A stretch of 64,000 nt of DNA from Roseateles koreensis (GTDB lineage Bacteria > Pseudomonadota > Gammaproteobacteria > Burkholderiales > Burkholderiaceae_C): assembly GCF_028595305.1 (NCBI RefSeq), contig NZ_JAQQXS010000002.1, positions 248,001 through 312,000 on the forward strand, given 5' to 3'. Position numbers and translations under genes: made by a program. Every line of letters begins with the position of its first letter. The stretch's first letter is position 1. Below the pieces are notes generated by a model. That model saw only the letters and a program-made list of their open reading frames with translations. It ran no database searches and was not told the DNA's origin. This document shows positions 55,486-64,000 of the stretch, piece after piece.

Positions 55486-56469
55486 ATGAGCAAAACCGAT
55501 CCCAAAGCCCCTGCGGCGACCGCCGTCGACATGGCCCTCAACGAGGAAGACCAGGGCGCCCAGGCTCCGGCCTGCGTGATGAGCTTCAACGGCAGCGAGG
55601 CCAGCGGCGCGAGCGGGCTTGCTGGTGACATCGCCACCATCGCGGCCATGGGCGCGCATTGCCTGCCCGTCGTCACATCCATCATCCTGCGTGACACGGC
55701 TGAAGTGGTTGAGCACCAAACCCTGGACACCGACACCATTGCCGAGCAGGCCCGGCTGATCCTGGAGGACATCCCCATCACCGCCTGGAAAGTGGGCTTT
55801 CTCGGCAGCGCCGAAGGGGTCAGCGCGGTGGCCGAGGTCTTGTCCGACTACCCCGACGTGCCTCTGGTGGCCTACCTGCCCAACGTCGCCTGGTTGGACG
55901 AAGAACAGCAACAAAGCTATCTCGATGCCTTCCGCGAGTTGATCTTGCCGCAAACCCATGTGCTGGTCGGCAATCACAAGACGCTCACCGACTTTCTCCT
56001 GCCCGACTGGGATGCCGACCGCCCCGCCTCTCCGCGCGAACTGGCGGTGGCGGCCAGTCAACATGGCGCCGCCCATGTGCTGGTGACCGGCATCAGTCTG
56101 CCCAATCAGTTCGTGGACAACGTGCTCGCCACCGCACAAGGCCCGGTGACCGGTGAAAAGTTCGAGCGCTTCGACATCAATTTCGTAGGCGCGGGCGACA
56201 CCTTGTCTGCCGCGCTCGCAGCTCTGCTATCGGTCGGTGCAGACATCCACAGCGCCATTGGTGAAGCCCTGTCCTTCCTGGATCAGGCGCTGGACGGGGG
56301 GTTCCGCCCCGGCATGGGCAACGCCATCCCCGACCGCTTCTTCTGGGCCCTGCCGCCCAATGAGGAAGAAGAAGCTGCCGCCGCCGCAGCAGCGGCGCTG
56401 GAATCGCCCACCAGCCTCAGCCTCGACGACACGCCGCCCAGCATTCGCCCCTCCAAACGCATGCATTGA
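55486..56469 (+). CDS. ThiD-like hydroxymethylpyrimidine kinase (ribokinase fold)
   Basis: Ribokinase-fold kinase of 327 residues placed like the thiD genes of Comamonadaceae. Known ThiD phosphorylates HMP and HMP-phosphate for thiamine synthesis. [15 protein letters not shown] stands where ThiD has its GSDSSGGAGIQAD loop, and the anion-hole motif is [12 protein letters not shown], with the aspartate of ribokinases instead of the ThiD GTGCT motif. The last 50 residues are a Glu/Ala-rich tail. ATG 55486 was chosen. Substrate is therefore less certain than the position suggests. hemL follows by 98 bp. Confidence 0.72.
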   Translation: MSKTDPKAPAATAVDMALNEEDQGAQAPACVMSFNGSEASGASGLAGDIATIAAMGAHCLPVVTSIILRDTAEVVEHQTLDTDTIAEQARLILEDIPITAWKVGFLGSAEGVSAVAEVLSDYPDVPLVAYLPNVAWLDEEQQQSYLDAFRELILPQTHVLVGNHKTLTDFLLPDWDADRPASPRELAVAASQHGAAHVLVTGISLPNQFVDNVLATAQGPVTGEKFERFDINFVGAGDTLSAALAALLSVGADIHSAIGEALSFLDQALDGGFRPGMGNAIPDRFFWALPPNEEEEAAAAAAAALESPTSLSLDDTPPSIRPSKRMH

Positions 56470-56567
56470 ACTTTCAAACCTGTCGCCGCAAGCCCTCGCC
56501 CGCTGGCGCATGCCTGCGCATGTCAGCGCTTGATGGCCCGCCTTTGCCCCAGTTGATTGCCAACACC

Positions 56568-57854
56568 ATGTCTCAAAACCAAATCTTGTTCGAACGCGCC
56601 CAGCGCGTCATCCCTGGCGGTGTTAATTCGCCCGTGCGTGCATTTCGTGCCGTCGGCGGCACACCACGCTTCATTACCCGGGGCGAAGGCGCCTATATTT
56701 TTGACGCTGACGGAAAGCGTTATGTCGATTACATCGGCTCCTGGGGCCCGATGATTCTCGGCCACGGCCACCCGGCCGTGCTGGACGCCGTGATGCGTGC
56801 TGCACAAGAAGGCTTCTCCTTCGGTGCGCCCACCGAGCGCGAAATCGAGCTGGCGGAAGAAATTCTCAAGCTCGTGCCCAGCATGGAGCAGGTGCGCCTC
56901 GTTTCCTCCGGCACCGAAGCCACCATGAGCGCCATCCGGCTGGCGCGCGGCGCCACCGGCCGCAGCAAGTTCATCAAATTCGAAGGCTGCTACCACGGCC
57001 ACACCGACGCGCTGCTGGTCAAGGCCGGTTCGGGCCTGGCCACCTTCGGCCACCCCACCAGCGCGGGCGTGCCTGAGGAAGTTGCCCAGCACACGCTGGT
57101 ACTGGAGTTCAACCACCTCGCGCAACTGGAAGAAGCTTTCGCCCTGCACGGCAAATCGCTGGCCTGCGTGATCATTGAGCCCATCGCCGGCAATATGAAC
57201 TTCGTGCGCACCAGCACGCCCTTCATGAAGCGCCTGCGCGAGTTGTGCACCGAACACGGCGCCCTGCTGGTGATGGACGAGGTGATGACGGGCTTTCGCG
57301 TCGGCTTGCACAGCGCTCAAGGGCTCTATGCACAGCTGATTCCCGGCTTCAAGCCCGATATCAGCGTGTTCGGCAAGGTGATCGGCGGCGGCATGCCCTT
57401 GGCCGCCTTTGGCGCCAGCCGCGACATCATGAAGCACCTCGCACCGCTGGGTGGCGTCTACCAAGCCGGCACGCTGAGCGGTAACCCCGTGGCCACCGCC
57501 TGCGGCTTGGCTACCCTGCGTGAAATTCAAAAGCCTGGCTTCTTCGACGCCTTGGCCCACAAGACACGCCGCCTGGTCGACGGCTTGGCCGGTGTGGCCA
57601 AAGACAACGGTGTACCCTTCAGCGTGGACGCCGAAGGCGGCATGTTCGGCTTCTTCCTGATGAGCGAGTTGCCGCAGAACTACCAAACCGTGATGACCAC
57701 CGACAAAGAGCGTTTCAACCGCTTCTTCCACGGCATGCTGGACGAAGGCGTTTATCTGGCGCCCGCGCTGTATGAAGCCGGCTTTGTTTCGGCCGCGCAC
57801 AGCGAGGCCGATCTCGACGCCACCCTCGAAGCTGCGCGCAAGGCGCTGCGCTGA
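56568..57854 (+). CDS. hemL: Glutamate-1-semialdehyde 2,1-aminomutase
   Basis: HemL is a PLP enzyme that makes 5-aminolevulinate in the C5 haem pathway. The 428-residue product has [14 protein letters not shown] at the start, [16 protein letters not shown], and the PLP lysine K270 in [19 protein letters not shown] 56568 matches the family start; the frame continues into the end of the ThiD-like gene. Haem supply fits the neighbouring respiratory functions of this genome. Confidence 0.97.
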   Translation: MSQNQILFERAQRVIPGGVNSPVRAFRAVGGTPRFITRGEGAYIFDADGKRYVDYIGSWGPMILGHGHPAVLDAVMRAAQEGFSFGAPTEREIELAEEILKLVPSMEQVRLVSSGTEATMSAIRLARGATGRSKFIKFEGCYHGHTDALLVKAGSGLATFGHPTSAGVPEEVAQHTLVLEFNHLAQLEEAFALHGKSLACVIIEPIAGNMNFVRTSTPFMKRLRELCTEHGALLVMDEVMTGFRVGLHSAQGLYAQLIPGFKPDISVFGKVIGGGMPLAAFGASRDIMKHLAPLGGVYQAGTLSGNPVATACGLATLREIQKPGFFDALAHKTRRLVDGLAGVAKDNGVPFSVDAEGGMFGFFLMSELPQNYQTVMTTDKERFNRFFHGMLDEGVYLAPALYEAGFVSAAHSEADLDATLEAARKALR

Positions 57855-57871
57855 ACTGACCCGCACCCCTC

Positions 57872-59260
57872 ATGCATATCCACATCCTCGGCATCTGCGG
57901 CACCTTCATGGGCGGCCTGGCAGCGCTGGCGCGCGAAGCCGGCCACCGCGTCACGGGTTGCGACGCCAATGTCTACCCGCCCATGAGCACGCAACTGGAA
58001 GCGCTGGGCATTGATCTGGTGACCGGTTTCGGCGCCGAGCAACTGGCGCTCAAGCCCGATATGTTCGTGATCGGCAACGTGGTCACCCGGGGTGAAAAGT
58101 TTCCCTTGATGGAAGCCATCCTGGACGCCGGCCTGCCCTACACCAGCGGCCCGCAATGGCTGGCCGAACAGGTGCTGCAAGGTCGCCATGTGATGGCGGT
58201 GGCGGGCACGCACGGCAAAACCACTACCACCTCAATGCTGGCGTGGATTCTTGAGCATGCGGGCCTGCAGCCGGGCTTTCTGGTGGGCGGGGTGCCGCAA
58301 AACTTCGGAGTTAGCGCCAAGCTGGGTACGGGCCAACCCTTCGTCATCGAGGCGGATGAATACGACACCGCCTTTTTCGACAAGCGCAGCAAATTCGTGC
58401 ACTACCGCCCGCGCACGGCGGTGCTCAACAATCTGGAGTTTGATCACGCGGATATTTTTCCGGATTTGACCGCTATCGAAACCCAGTTCCATCACCTGCT
58501 GCGCACCGTGCCGGGCACGGGCCGCATCGTCGCCAATGCCCGTGAAGATGCCCTGCAGCGCGTGCTGAGTCGGGGCTGCTGGAGCGAGGTGATCCGCTTC
58601 GGCGGCCGCAAGGAAGAGCCCGGCGTCCTGCGCGCGCGCGGCGAGCCCCAAAGCTTTGACGTGCTGCGCGGCAGCCTCAAAGTCGCACGGGTGGAATGGG
58701 CCTTGATGGGCGAGCACAACCAACTCAACGCACTGGCCGCCATTGCTGCGGCGGAGCATGTGGGCGTGACGCCGGAGCAATCCGCCGCGGCGTTGGCCAC
58801 GTTCGAGAACGTGCGTCGACGTATGGAGTTACGGGGCGAGGTGGTGCTGACGACGCCGCAGGGCGCGGGCAGCGTCAAGGTGTATGACGACTTTGCCCAC
58901 CATCCCACGGCGATCCGCACCACCATCAACGGTCTGCGCCGCCGCATCGCGCCCAAGGAGCGCATTCTGGCCATCTTCGAGCCCCGCTCCAACACCATGA
59001 AGCTGGGTACGATGAAGGCGCAACTGCCCTGGGCGCTGGAAGAAGCCGACCTCAGCTTTTGCAATCAAGACAACTTGGGCTGGGACGCGAAAGAGGCCCT
59101 GGCCCCCTTGGGCACACTGGCCTTTGTTGAAGCCAATGTGGACGCGCTGGTCGACAAAATCATGCGCCACGCTCAACCGGGCGACCACCTGCTGTGCATG
59201 AGCAACGGCGGCTTCGGCGGCATTCACGACAAGCTGCTGGCCGCCTTGGCCAAGCGCTGA
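57872..59260 (+). CDS. mpl: UDP-N-acetylmuramate:L-alanyl-gamma-D-glutamyl-meso-diaminopimelate ligase
   Basis: Mpl recycles murein tripeptide by joining it to UDP-MurNAc. The 462-residue product is a Mur ligase: HIHILGICGTFMGGLAALA at the N-terminus (Mpl-specific), ATP loop VAGTHGKTTTTSM, VIEADEYDTAFFDKRSKF, and FDDFAHHPTAI-type sequence as YDDFAHHPTAIRTTI. The gap to hemL is 17 bp. Confidence 0.96.
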   Translation: MHIHILGICGTFMGGLAALAREAGHRVTGCDANVYPPMSTQLEALGIDLVTGFGAEQLALKPDMFVIGNVVTRGEKFPLMEAILDAGLPYTSGPQWLAEQVLQGRHVMAVAGTHGKTTTTSMLAWILEHAGLQPGFLVGGVPQNFGVSAKLGTGQPFVIEADEYDTAFFDKRSKFVHYRPRTAVLNNLEFDHADIFPDLTAIETQFHHLLRTVPGTGRIVANAREDALQRVLSRGCWSEVIRFGGRKEEPGVLRARGEPQSFDVLRGSLKVARVEWALMGEHNQLNALAAIAAAEHVGVTPEQSAAALATFENVRRRMELRGEVVLTTPQGAGSVKVYDDFAHHPTAIRTTINGLRRRIAPKERILAIFEPRSNTMKLGTMKAQLPWALEEADLSFCNQDNLGWDAKEALAPLGTLAFVEANVDALVDKIMRHAQPGDHLLCMSNGGFGGIHDKLLAALAKR

Positions 59261-59272
59261 AACCCGTGAAGT

Positions 59273-59306
59273 AAAAAGGCCGGCTGTTCGGATAGAACAA
59301 CCGGCC
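59273..59306 (-). terminator. Terminator between mpl and the metalloprotease gene
   Basis: GGCCGG-C-TGTTC, loop GGATA, GAACA-A-CCGGCC: an 11-bp stem with one C/A mismatch. The AAAAA before it becomes TTTTT on the minus strand, so it mainly ends the metalloprotease transcript, and may weakly serve mpl. Confidence 0.85.
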
Positions 59307-59386
59307 CGCAGACCTCTCTCGAGCACACCCGCCGCTTGGCCAGCACGGCGACGGGTGCGGTCCAGATTCAATCCGTTTTCAATCCA

Positions 59387-62149
59387 TCAAACGCGTTGCA
59401 TGGTCGCGCGCAGCACCGTGCTCAGAGTGTCCAGGCTCTCCGCCAGATGGGCGCGGGTTTCAACCGAATACCCACCCTTGGCCAAGGCGCTCTTCAGGCT
59501 GCCTTGCAATTCCACGGCATGCAGGCGCACCAGCGAGTAGGCATCGGCCAGCACGCCCGGGCCACCGCCCTTGGTGAGGATGGACTGCAGGCGCTTGAGG
59601 TGCTCGCGCTGCAGATTGCGGCGCAGGCGATCGATTTCCCCCCCCGTTTTCAACTCGCTCCAGATGGTGTTGTTCAGGGTGGAGAACACCTCGCTCAAGG
59701 AGATCAAGCCCTTGCGCTGCCCCTCAGGTACATACGATGACAGATCGAGCAGGCGCACCGCGGTATCGCCACTGAGCAGACGGTCCAGAGCCACCAACTG
59801 CACGCGCGCCACCGCCGCCGGCACGTTGACCGGGCCGCCACGGTCCCACTCGTTGTAGTCCACCGTCAAGGTCGACAAGAACTCGGGGCGGAACTTGAAG
59901 CTGTCTGCGCTGAACAAGCCATTGGCCAAGAACTGCAAGGCCTCGCGCTGTTTGGCCGGCTCCACGGGCTTGTAGCTCGCGCGTCCGGTCGAGCCCGGCA
60001 AATCACGCACCGCATACATGCCGCCCACATACTTGCCCACCAACTCTGCCGAGCGGTACAGCTGATTGAACCCATTCACCAGCGATCGGCGCCGGCGCAG
60101 CGGGTCGTCGCCGGCCTCGGGCTTGCGGTTCTGCACCCGGGCCCACAGCTCTTGCGACAGCTTCAGGCGCTTTTTGTAATAGGCCAGGGGGTCATCACCC
60201 AGGTCAAAACGGTTCGCCAAGGGATCAATGCCTTCATTGGGGCCATTGCCTGCATCGGAATCATCCGCGTAGGCCAGGGCCGGCTCGGTGCTGCGGGACG
60301 CGATCTTGGCCAACTCAGCCGCCTCGCTATCCGCCGCGATGGGCTTGTAGGCGTACTCAATGGCCCAATAGTCATATGGGCCCAGCTGCGTGTTGTTGAG
60401 CGTGGTCGGCGCCTCGCCCTGGGCCGCGATGTTGTAGGCGTTGTAGTCCATCACCGAGCCCGAGATACCGTGCGCATCGGTGTAGGCCTGATCCTTCAAC
60501 TGCGCCTGGGTGACGGTGGTGGACGCCTTGAAGTTGTGCTTGAGCCCTAGCGTGTGGCCAACCTCGTGCATGACCACATCTTTGATGCGGGCGAAGATGA
60601 AGGCATCGGCCTCCGGGCTGTCAGGGGCGATCTCGCCGCGCGCCTCCGCAATGTCCAGCGCGAAGTCCAACTCAGCCGCAGCCTCCTGGGCGTAATTGCA
60701 ATTCGCCTCTGCTGATTGGCTCTGGCTGCGGGCTTGGCTGCCCATGATCAAAGGCGCTTGCACGAGGCCCGCACTCATGCCGGGGCCCAGGTCTTCGCTG
60801 ATGAAGGCACGGCCCCCACGCACAAACACATCGCTCATGCCGATGTCGGCATCGAGAATCTCACCGCTGCGCGGGTCGGCGTGGCTGGGGCCGATGGCAA
60901 AGCCCACATCGGCACCCACAAACCAACGCACCGAGGCGTGGCTGGCGTCCATATTGTCCCAATCGGCGTCGTCAGGCTGTTGCTTGGCGACAATGGCATT
61001 CTTGAAACCGATTTTCTCGAACGCCTTGTTCCACTCCAGAATACCCGCCTCCACCGCCGGGCGGTATTGCGGTGGAATGTTCTTGTCTAGCCAGTAAACA
61101 ATGGGTTTGACTGGCTCCGACAGTGCGGCAGCAGGGTCGGCCTTTTCCAGGCGCCAGCGCTTGATGTAGTGCACGCGCGGGTTGGGCTTGCTGTCCTTGC
61201 CCAGGTCGGTGAAGGACTCCATGAAATGGCCCAGGCGCGGGTCGCTCAGGCGCGGGCTCATCGCCGTTTCAGGCAAAGCCGCGAAGTTGTAGACAAAGCT
61301 CACAAACATGCTGCGCGGGTCGGGCGTGGCCTGGGGCGGCGTGGGCACCGGCACCGGCGGTGCGACCAAGGGCGGCGCCGGGATGCGCGGCGTAAAGAAG
61401 TGCATGCGCGCTGTCAGCGTGGTCAGCTGCGTATCGCCCCGACCGGCTTCAAAGTAAGAATTGCTGCGGTCCGGCGCGTAAGGCAGGCGATACACCAACT
61501 CCAGCCGGGTGCTCAAGCCGGGGATATCCGTCAAGAACATGCCAGCGTCGATCAATACCGACTTGCGCTCTGGGTGCTCGGCGCTGGCAACGGTGCCCGC
61601 CGCCAAAAGACTGGGCGAGAAGGCTTGCTGCACTGCCAGTTTGCCTCCCCCCTCGGCCCGGAAGGCTGTATTCAAGGCCACCAGCTGAATTTGATGCCCG
61701 ATGCGGCGCCACTCCACCATCTGGTGCATACCCATCTGACTGGCGTACAGGCCACGCTCACCCACACTGCTGGCTGTATTTACCGTGAACAGGAACGGCT
61801 TGCCAATCTTGTCCAAAGGAATTTCAAGCCAAACCTTCTCGTCCTTGCGCCAGATAGGGAAGTAGCCGTCCAGCCCTTTGGCGTCCTTGATGACTTCCAT
61901 GAACGGCTTGGGCGCCGCAGGGTCCACCGGTGGGCGCGCTGCTTGGGCGGCTGCAGGGGGTTGCGGGCTGCCGGGCTTGGCCGCTACGGCGGGTGCAGCG
62001 GTCGCTGCATGGGTGGGTGTGGCCTCAGTCACACCGGCACCTGGGTTTGTCGTGGCGCAAGCCCCCAACAGAGCGACAGCGGCAGCCACCGTCGACAAGC
62101 TCAGCGCACGGCGCGATCCGGCGGCCGCAAATTTGGCATCAAAACTCAT
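59387..62149 (-). CDS. Zinc metalloprotease lipoprotein (DUF4953/DUF5117 type)
   Basis: This large secreted protein of 920 residues has a lipoprotein signal ending LLGAC (C31), then an Ala/Pro-rich linker to about residue 80. The zinc-protease motif HEVGHTLGLKH is at 528-538 (H528, E529, H532, third ligand H538), a gluzincin/metzincin-like arrangement. Before it, the YWLDKNIPPQYRPAVEAGI and FAIGPSHADPRSGEILDADI segments are typical of the DUF5117/DUF5118/DUF4953 proteases. Physiological substrate unknown. Single-gene unit with its own terminator. Confidence 0.87.
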   Translation of the reverse strand: MSFDAKFAAAGSRRALSLSTVAAAVALLGACATTNPGAGVTEATPTHAATAAPAVAAKPGSPQPPAAAQAARPPVDPAAPKPFMEVIKDAKGLDGYFPIWRKDEKVWLEIPLDKIGKPFLFTVNTASSVGERGLYASQMGMHQMVEWRRIGHQIQLVALNTAFRAEGGGKLAVQQAFSPSLLAAGTVASAEHPERKSVLIDAGMFLTDIPGLSTRLELVYRLPYAPDRSNSYFEAGRGDTQLTTLTARMHFFTPRIPAPPLVAPPVPVPTPPQATPDPRSMFVSFVYNFAALPETAMSPRLSDPRLGHFMESFTDLGKDSKPNPRVHYIKRWRLEKADPAAALSEPVKPIVYWLDKNIPPQYRPAVEAGILEWNKAFEKIGFKNAIVAKQQPDDADWDNMDASHASVRWFVGADVGFAIGPSHADPRSGEILDADIGMSDVFVRGGRAFISEDLGPGMSAGLVQAPLIMGSQARSQSQSAEANCNYAQEAAAELDFALDIAEARGEIAPDSPEADAFIFARIKDVVMHEVGHTLGLKHNFKASTTVTQAQLKDQAYTDAHGISGSVMDYNAYNIAAQGEAPTTLNNTQLGPYDYWAIEYAYKPIAADSEAAELAKIASRSTEPALAYADDSDAGNGPNEGIDPLANRFDLGDDPLAYYKKRLKLSQELWARVQNRKPEAGDDPLRRRRSLVNGFNQLYRSAELVGKYVGGMYAVRDLPGSTGRASYKPVEPAKQREALQFLANGLFSADSFKFRPEFLSTLTVDYNEWDRGGPVNVPAAVARVQLVALDRLLSGDTAVRLLDLSSYVPEGQRKGLISLSEVFSTLNNTIWSELKTGGEIDRLRRNLQREHLKRLQSILTKGGGPGVLADAYSLVRLHAVELQGSLKSALAKGGYSVETRAHLAESLDTLSTVLRATMQRV

Positions 62150-62387
62150 TCAAACCATCCTCGGACTGTTGGCGAAGCGACCTGCCCCCTCGCCCAAAAA
62201 ACGCAAAGCACGGGGCACGGGTCGTAAAAAACGCAAGACTAACCGCAAAGCACCCGCCCTTCATCGAGACGGCGTGGCGGCAAAGCGGACAACTGTCTCC
62301 TGCCCCATGGCCTGCGTCAATGCGGAAAACCGTCGCTCGCGCAGTTCAAACGCCAATTTGTCGCAAGCCTGCCTACACTCGCAAGCC
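62150..62387. other. 238-bp divergent intergenic region
   Basis: It lies between the metalloprotease gene (minus) and the YqiA-like gene (plus). I saw no convincing small gene, promoter box or hairpin in it. Confidence 0.4.
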
Positions 62388-63014
62388 ATGACGCCCAACA
62401 CCTTCGCCCGCTGTACCCATTTTCTGTACCTGCACGGTTTTCGCTCCTCCCCCGGCTCGGCCAAGGCGCGGCGCATGGCCGAGTGGGTGCGCACCCATCG
62501 ACCCGACCTGCACTTTGCTTGCCCTCAACTGCCACCCTCGCCGGCTGAAGCCTTCGCCCTGCTGCAGGCGCTGACGCAAGACTGGCCTGCTCAGGGCCGC
62601 GCCTTGATGGGCAGCTCACTCGGCGGGTTCTACGCCACCGCGCTGGCGCACGAGCCCGGTTGGCTTGACAGCCCGGTGGTGGTGCTGAACCCAGCCGTTC
62701 AACCGGCACGGGATCTAACGCGTTACATCGGCGAGCAAAGTTGCTGGCAAGATTCCACCCAGCGTTTTTTTGTGCGTGCCGAATTCATGCCGGAGCTGGA
62801 AGCGCTGATGCCCGGTGAGCTGAAAAGCCCAGCGCGCTTTCTGGCCGTGATCGCCAAAGGCGACGAGGTACTGGATTGGCGCGAAATGCAAGCCCGCTAC
62901 GCCCCGTGCCCCACCCTGCTGCTGGAAGGCTCAGACCACGGCTTGTCCGATTTCGACGACTATCTCTCGCAGTTGTGCACCTTTTTGAGGCTGGATGGTG
63001 CTGATCCAATTTGA
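62388..63014 (+). CDS. YqiA-like alpha/beta-hydrolase (esterase)
   Basis: This is a small cytoplasmic esterase-like protein of 208 residues. FLYLHGFRSSPGSAKA near the start and the nucleophile elbow MGSSLGGFYATALA are the hallmarks of the YqiA/YcfP family, and EGSDHGLSDFDDYL holds the likely catalytic histidine. ATG 62388 was chosen; the long frame upstream is antisense to the metalloprotease gene. Natural substrate unknown. Confidence 0.88.
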   Translation: MTPNTFARCTHFLYLHGFRSSPGSAKARRMAEWVRTHRPDLHFACPQLPPSPAEAFALLQALTQDWPAQGRALMGSSLGGFYATALAHEPGWLDSPVVVLNPAVQPARDLTRYIGEQSCWQDSTQRFFVRAEFMPELEALMPGELKSPARFLAVIAKGDEVLDWREMQARYAPCPTLLLEGSDHGLSDFDDYLSQLCTFLRLDGADPI

Positions 63015-63097
63015 CGCATGTCAAGTGCTGGCTTGATTCACGCCCCAGCAATGAAACAGGTCACCAATCAGACACGCCCTTGGGGCAAGCTGCGGGC

Positions 63098-63901
63098 ATG
63101 AACACCGCACTAACGACTTCTCTCGACGCCACATCGCTGCCAACCTCCCTGCAAGGCAAACGTGGCTTGATTCTTGGCCTGGCGGATGCGCACAGCATCG
63201 CCCTGGGTTGCGCGCAGGCGGCCCACTCAGCGGGGGCTCGCCTGACGCTGACCTGCCTGAACGAAAAAGCCCAGGTAGCAGTTGCCCCGCTTGCAGCCTC
63301 AGTCGGCGCGCAATTGATGGTCTGCAACGTCGAGGCCGAAGGCGCACTGGAAAGCACCGTGCAACAAGCCGCCACTCAAATGGGCGGGCTGGACTTTGTC
63401 ATTCATTCGATTGCCTGGGCGCCACTGGCTGAGTTGCACGGCCGCGTGGTAGATACCTCGGCCGCTGGCTTTCAGCGCGCCATGGAGGTGTCGTGCCACT
63501 CCTTCGCCCGCCTGGCGCGGTGTTGTGAGCCGCTGATGACGCAGGGCGGCAGCCTCATCACCATGAGCTACCTGGGGTCGCAGCAAGTGGTGCCCAACTA
63601 CGGGCTGATGGGCCCGGTCAAAGCAGCACTTGAATCGCTGGTGCGCTACCTTGCCATGGAGCTGGGGCCCCGCAATATCCGCGTGCATGCCGTGTCGCCC
63701 GGCCCAATTGCCACGCGAGCTGCCTCGGGGCTGGAAGACTTCGAAGCGCTGATGGAAGATGCCCGTGCGCGTTCGCCGTTAGGGCGCCTGGTGACGCTGG
63801 CTGAAATTGGCGCCTTGGCGGCATTCCTGGCCAGCCCCGCCGCCGCCGGCATGACCGGCCAAACTTTGTTTGTTGATGCCGGCCACCACGCCGCACACTG
63901 A
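63098..63901 (+). CDS. FabI-type enoyl-[acyl-carrier-protein] reductase
   Basis: This is a short-chain reductase that saturates enoyl-ACP with NAD(P)H. The 267-residue product has LGLADAHSIALGCAQAAHSAG, the FabI version of the cofactor loop, DFVIHSIAWAP and the catalytic Y168-X6-K175 (NYGLMGPVKAALE), which is the FabI spacing rather than the YxxxK of other SDRs. The final TGQTLFVDAGHH is also typical. ATG 63098 was chosen. With a probable MaoC-domain gene next to it, a specialised or second FabI is likely. Confidence 0.88.
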   Translation: MNTALTTSLDATSLPTSLQGKRGLILGLADAHSIALGCAQAAHSAGARLTLTCLNEKAQVAVAPLAASVGAQLMVCNVEAEGALESTVQQAATQMGGLDFVIHSIAWAPLAELHGRVVDTSAAGFQRAMEVSCHSFARLARCCEPLMTQGGSLITMSYLGSQQVVPNYGLMGPVKAALESLVRYLAMELGPRNIRVHAVSPGPIATRAASGLEDFEALMEDARARSPLGRLVTLAEIGALAAFLASPAAAGMTGQTLFVDAGHHAAH

Positions 63902-63909
63902 TTGATTGC

Positions 63910-64000
63910 ATGAACGCTCCTGAATTTCACCTCACCGCTGCCGCACAAAATCCCATGATGCACAACATCACCTTCGACGAGTTGACCCTGGGCCAAACCG
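63910..64000 (+). CDS. Start of a probable MaoC-domain protein (partial)
   Basis: Only 30 complete codons lie inside the window, beginning MNAPEFHLTAAAQNP and continuing HNITFDELTLGQT. This segment resembles the start of MaoC-type enoyl-CoA hydratases, including those fused to phosphate acetyltransferase. The gap from the FabI-type gene is eight bases, so the two are probably one operon. The rest is outside, and the call is tentative. Confidence 0.5.
   Translation, partial: MNAPEFHLTAAAQNPMMHNITFDELTLGQT

Noticed and set aside
61878-62387. 170-codon extension of the YqiA-like esterase
   Set aside because: It is antisense to the metalloprotease signal region and has no similarity to the esterase family.
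1-64000. CRISPR arrays, insertion sequences, prophage or integrase genes
   Set aside because: I saw no regularly spaced repeats, transposase, integrase or terminal-repeat signatures; composition looks even throughout.

Overview
The window is GC-rich bacterial chromosome from a betaproteobacterium of the order Burkholderiales, most likely family Comamonadaceae. The evidence is inferential. It rests on the gene orders (dcw cluster with mraZ; caa3-type oxidase operon with the small DUF2909, DUF2970 and 38-residue proteins; pilGHIJ-chpA next to rubredoxin, thiD and hemL; an ATCase operon with a dead dihydroorotase) and on the Comamonadaceae-like look of the proteins. I saw no rRNA, tRNA, insertion sequence, prophage or CRISPR array.

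Layout. 1-7165 (minus): start of the division/cell-wall cluster, mraZ-rsmH-ftsL-ftsI-murE-murF-mraY (mraY cut by the window edge), behind a recognisable promoter with 10-bp-spaced MraZ boxes. 7166-7516: non-coding, four perfect inverted repeats. 7517-13138: fpr, then a chemoreceptor with a C-terminal NWETF tether and a hybrid histidine kinase. 13177-15441: alpha-carbonic anhydrase and a Bcr/CflA exporter. 15620-16675: rpoH with a CIRCE operator over its promoter and a strong shared terminator. 16702-26071 (minus): cytochrome c oxidase operon coxB-ctaD-small protein-ctaG-DUF2970-coxC, then SURF1, a SCO-like protein, ctaA, cyoE and SCO1, with one plus-strand DUF2909 gene inside.

26352-31070: housekeeping block (BioC-like methyltransferase, comF, trmL, gpsA, secB, grxC, rhodanese). 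31137-34595 (minus): a self-contained porin / small PstS-like periplasmic protein / chemoreceptor unit with a structured leader and its own terminator. 34740-41038: gpmA, a divergent PRPP synthetase, and a tightly overlapped operon yqgE-ruvX-pyrR-pyrB-pyrC'-plsC, in which pyrC' has lost its metal ligands. 41072-44833: photolyase, lipoprotein hydrolase, diguanylate cyclase. 45042-55024 (minus): complete Pil-Chp chemosensory operon pilG-pilH-pilI-pilJ-chpA controlling type IV pili. 55114-59260: rubredoxin, ThiD-like kinase, hemL, mpl. 59387-64000: large lipoprotein zinc metalloprotease, YqiA-like esterase, FabI-type enoyl reductase, and the start of a probable MaoC-domain gene.

How it fits together: cell-wall synthesis and recycling (mur genes, mpl), aerobic respiration with full haem A and copper-centre assembly, pyrimidine synthesis, and a heavy investment in signal transduction (three receptors, a CheA-type kinase, a hybrid kinase, c-di-GMP) typical of a motile aquatic or soil heterotroph. 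No wholly new defence or mobile system is evident. The best leads are the porin-binding-protein-receptor unit, CIRCE control of rpoH, the hairpin cluster upstream of mraZ, the serine-for-histidine Hpt domain in ChpA, and the ribokinase-like active site of the ThiD homologue.
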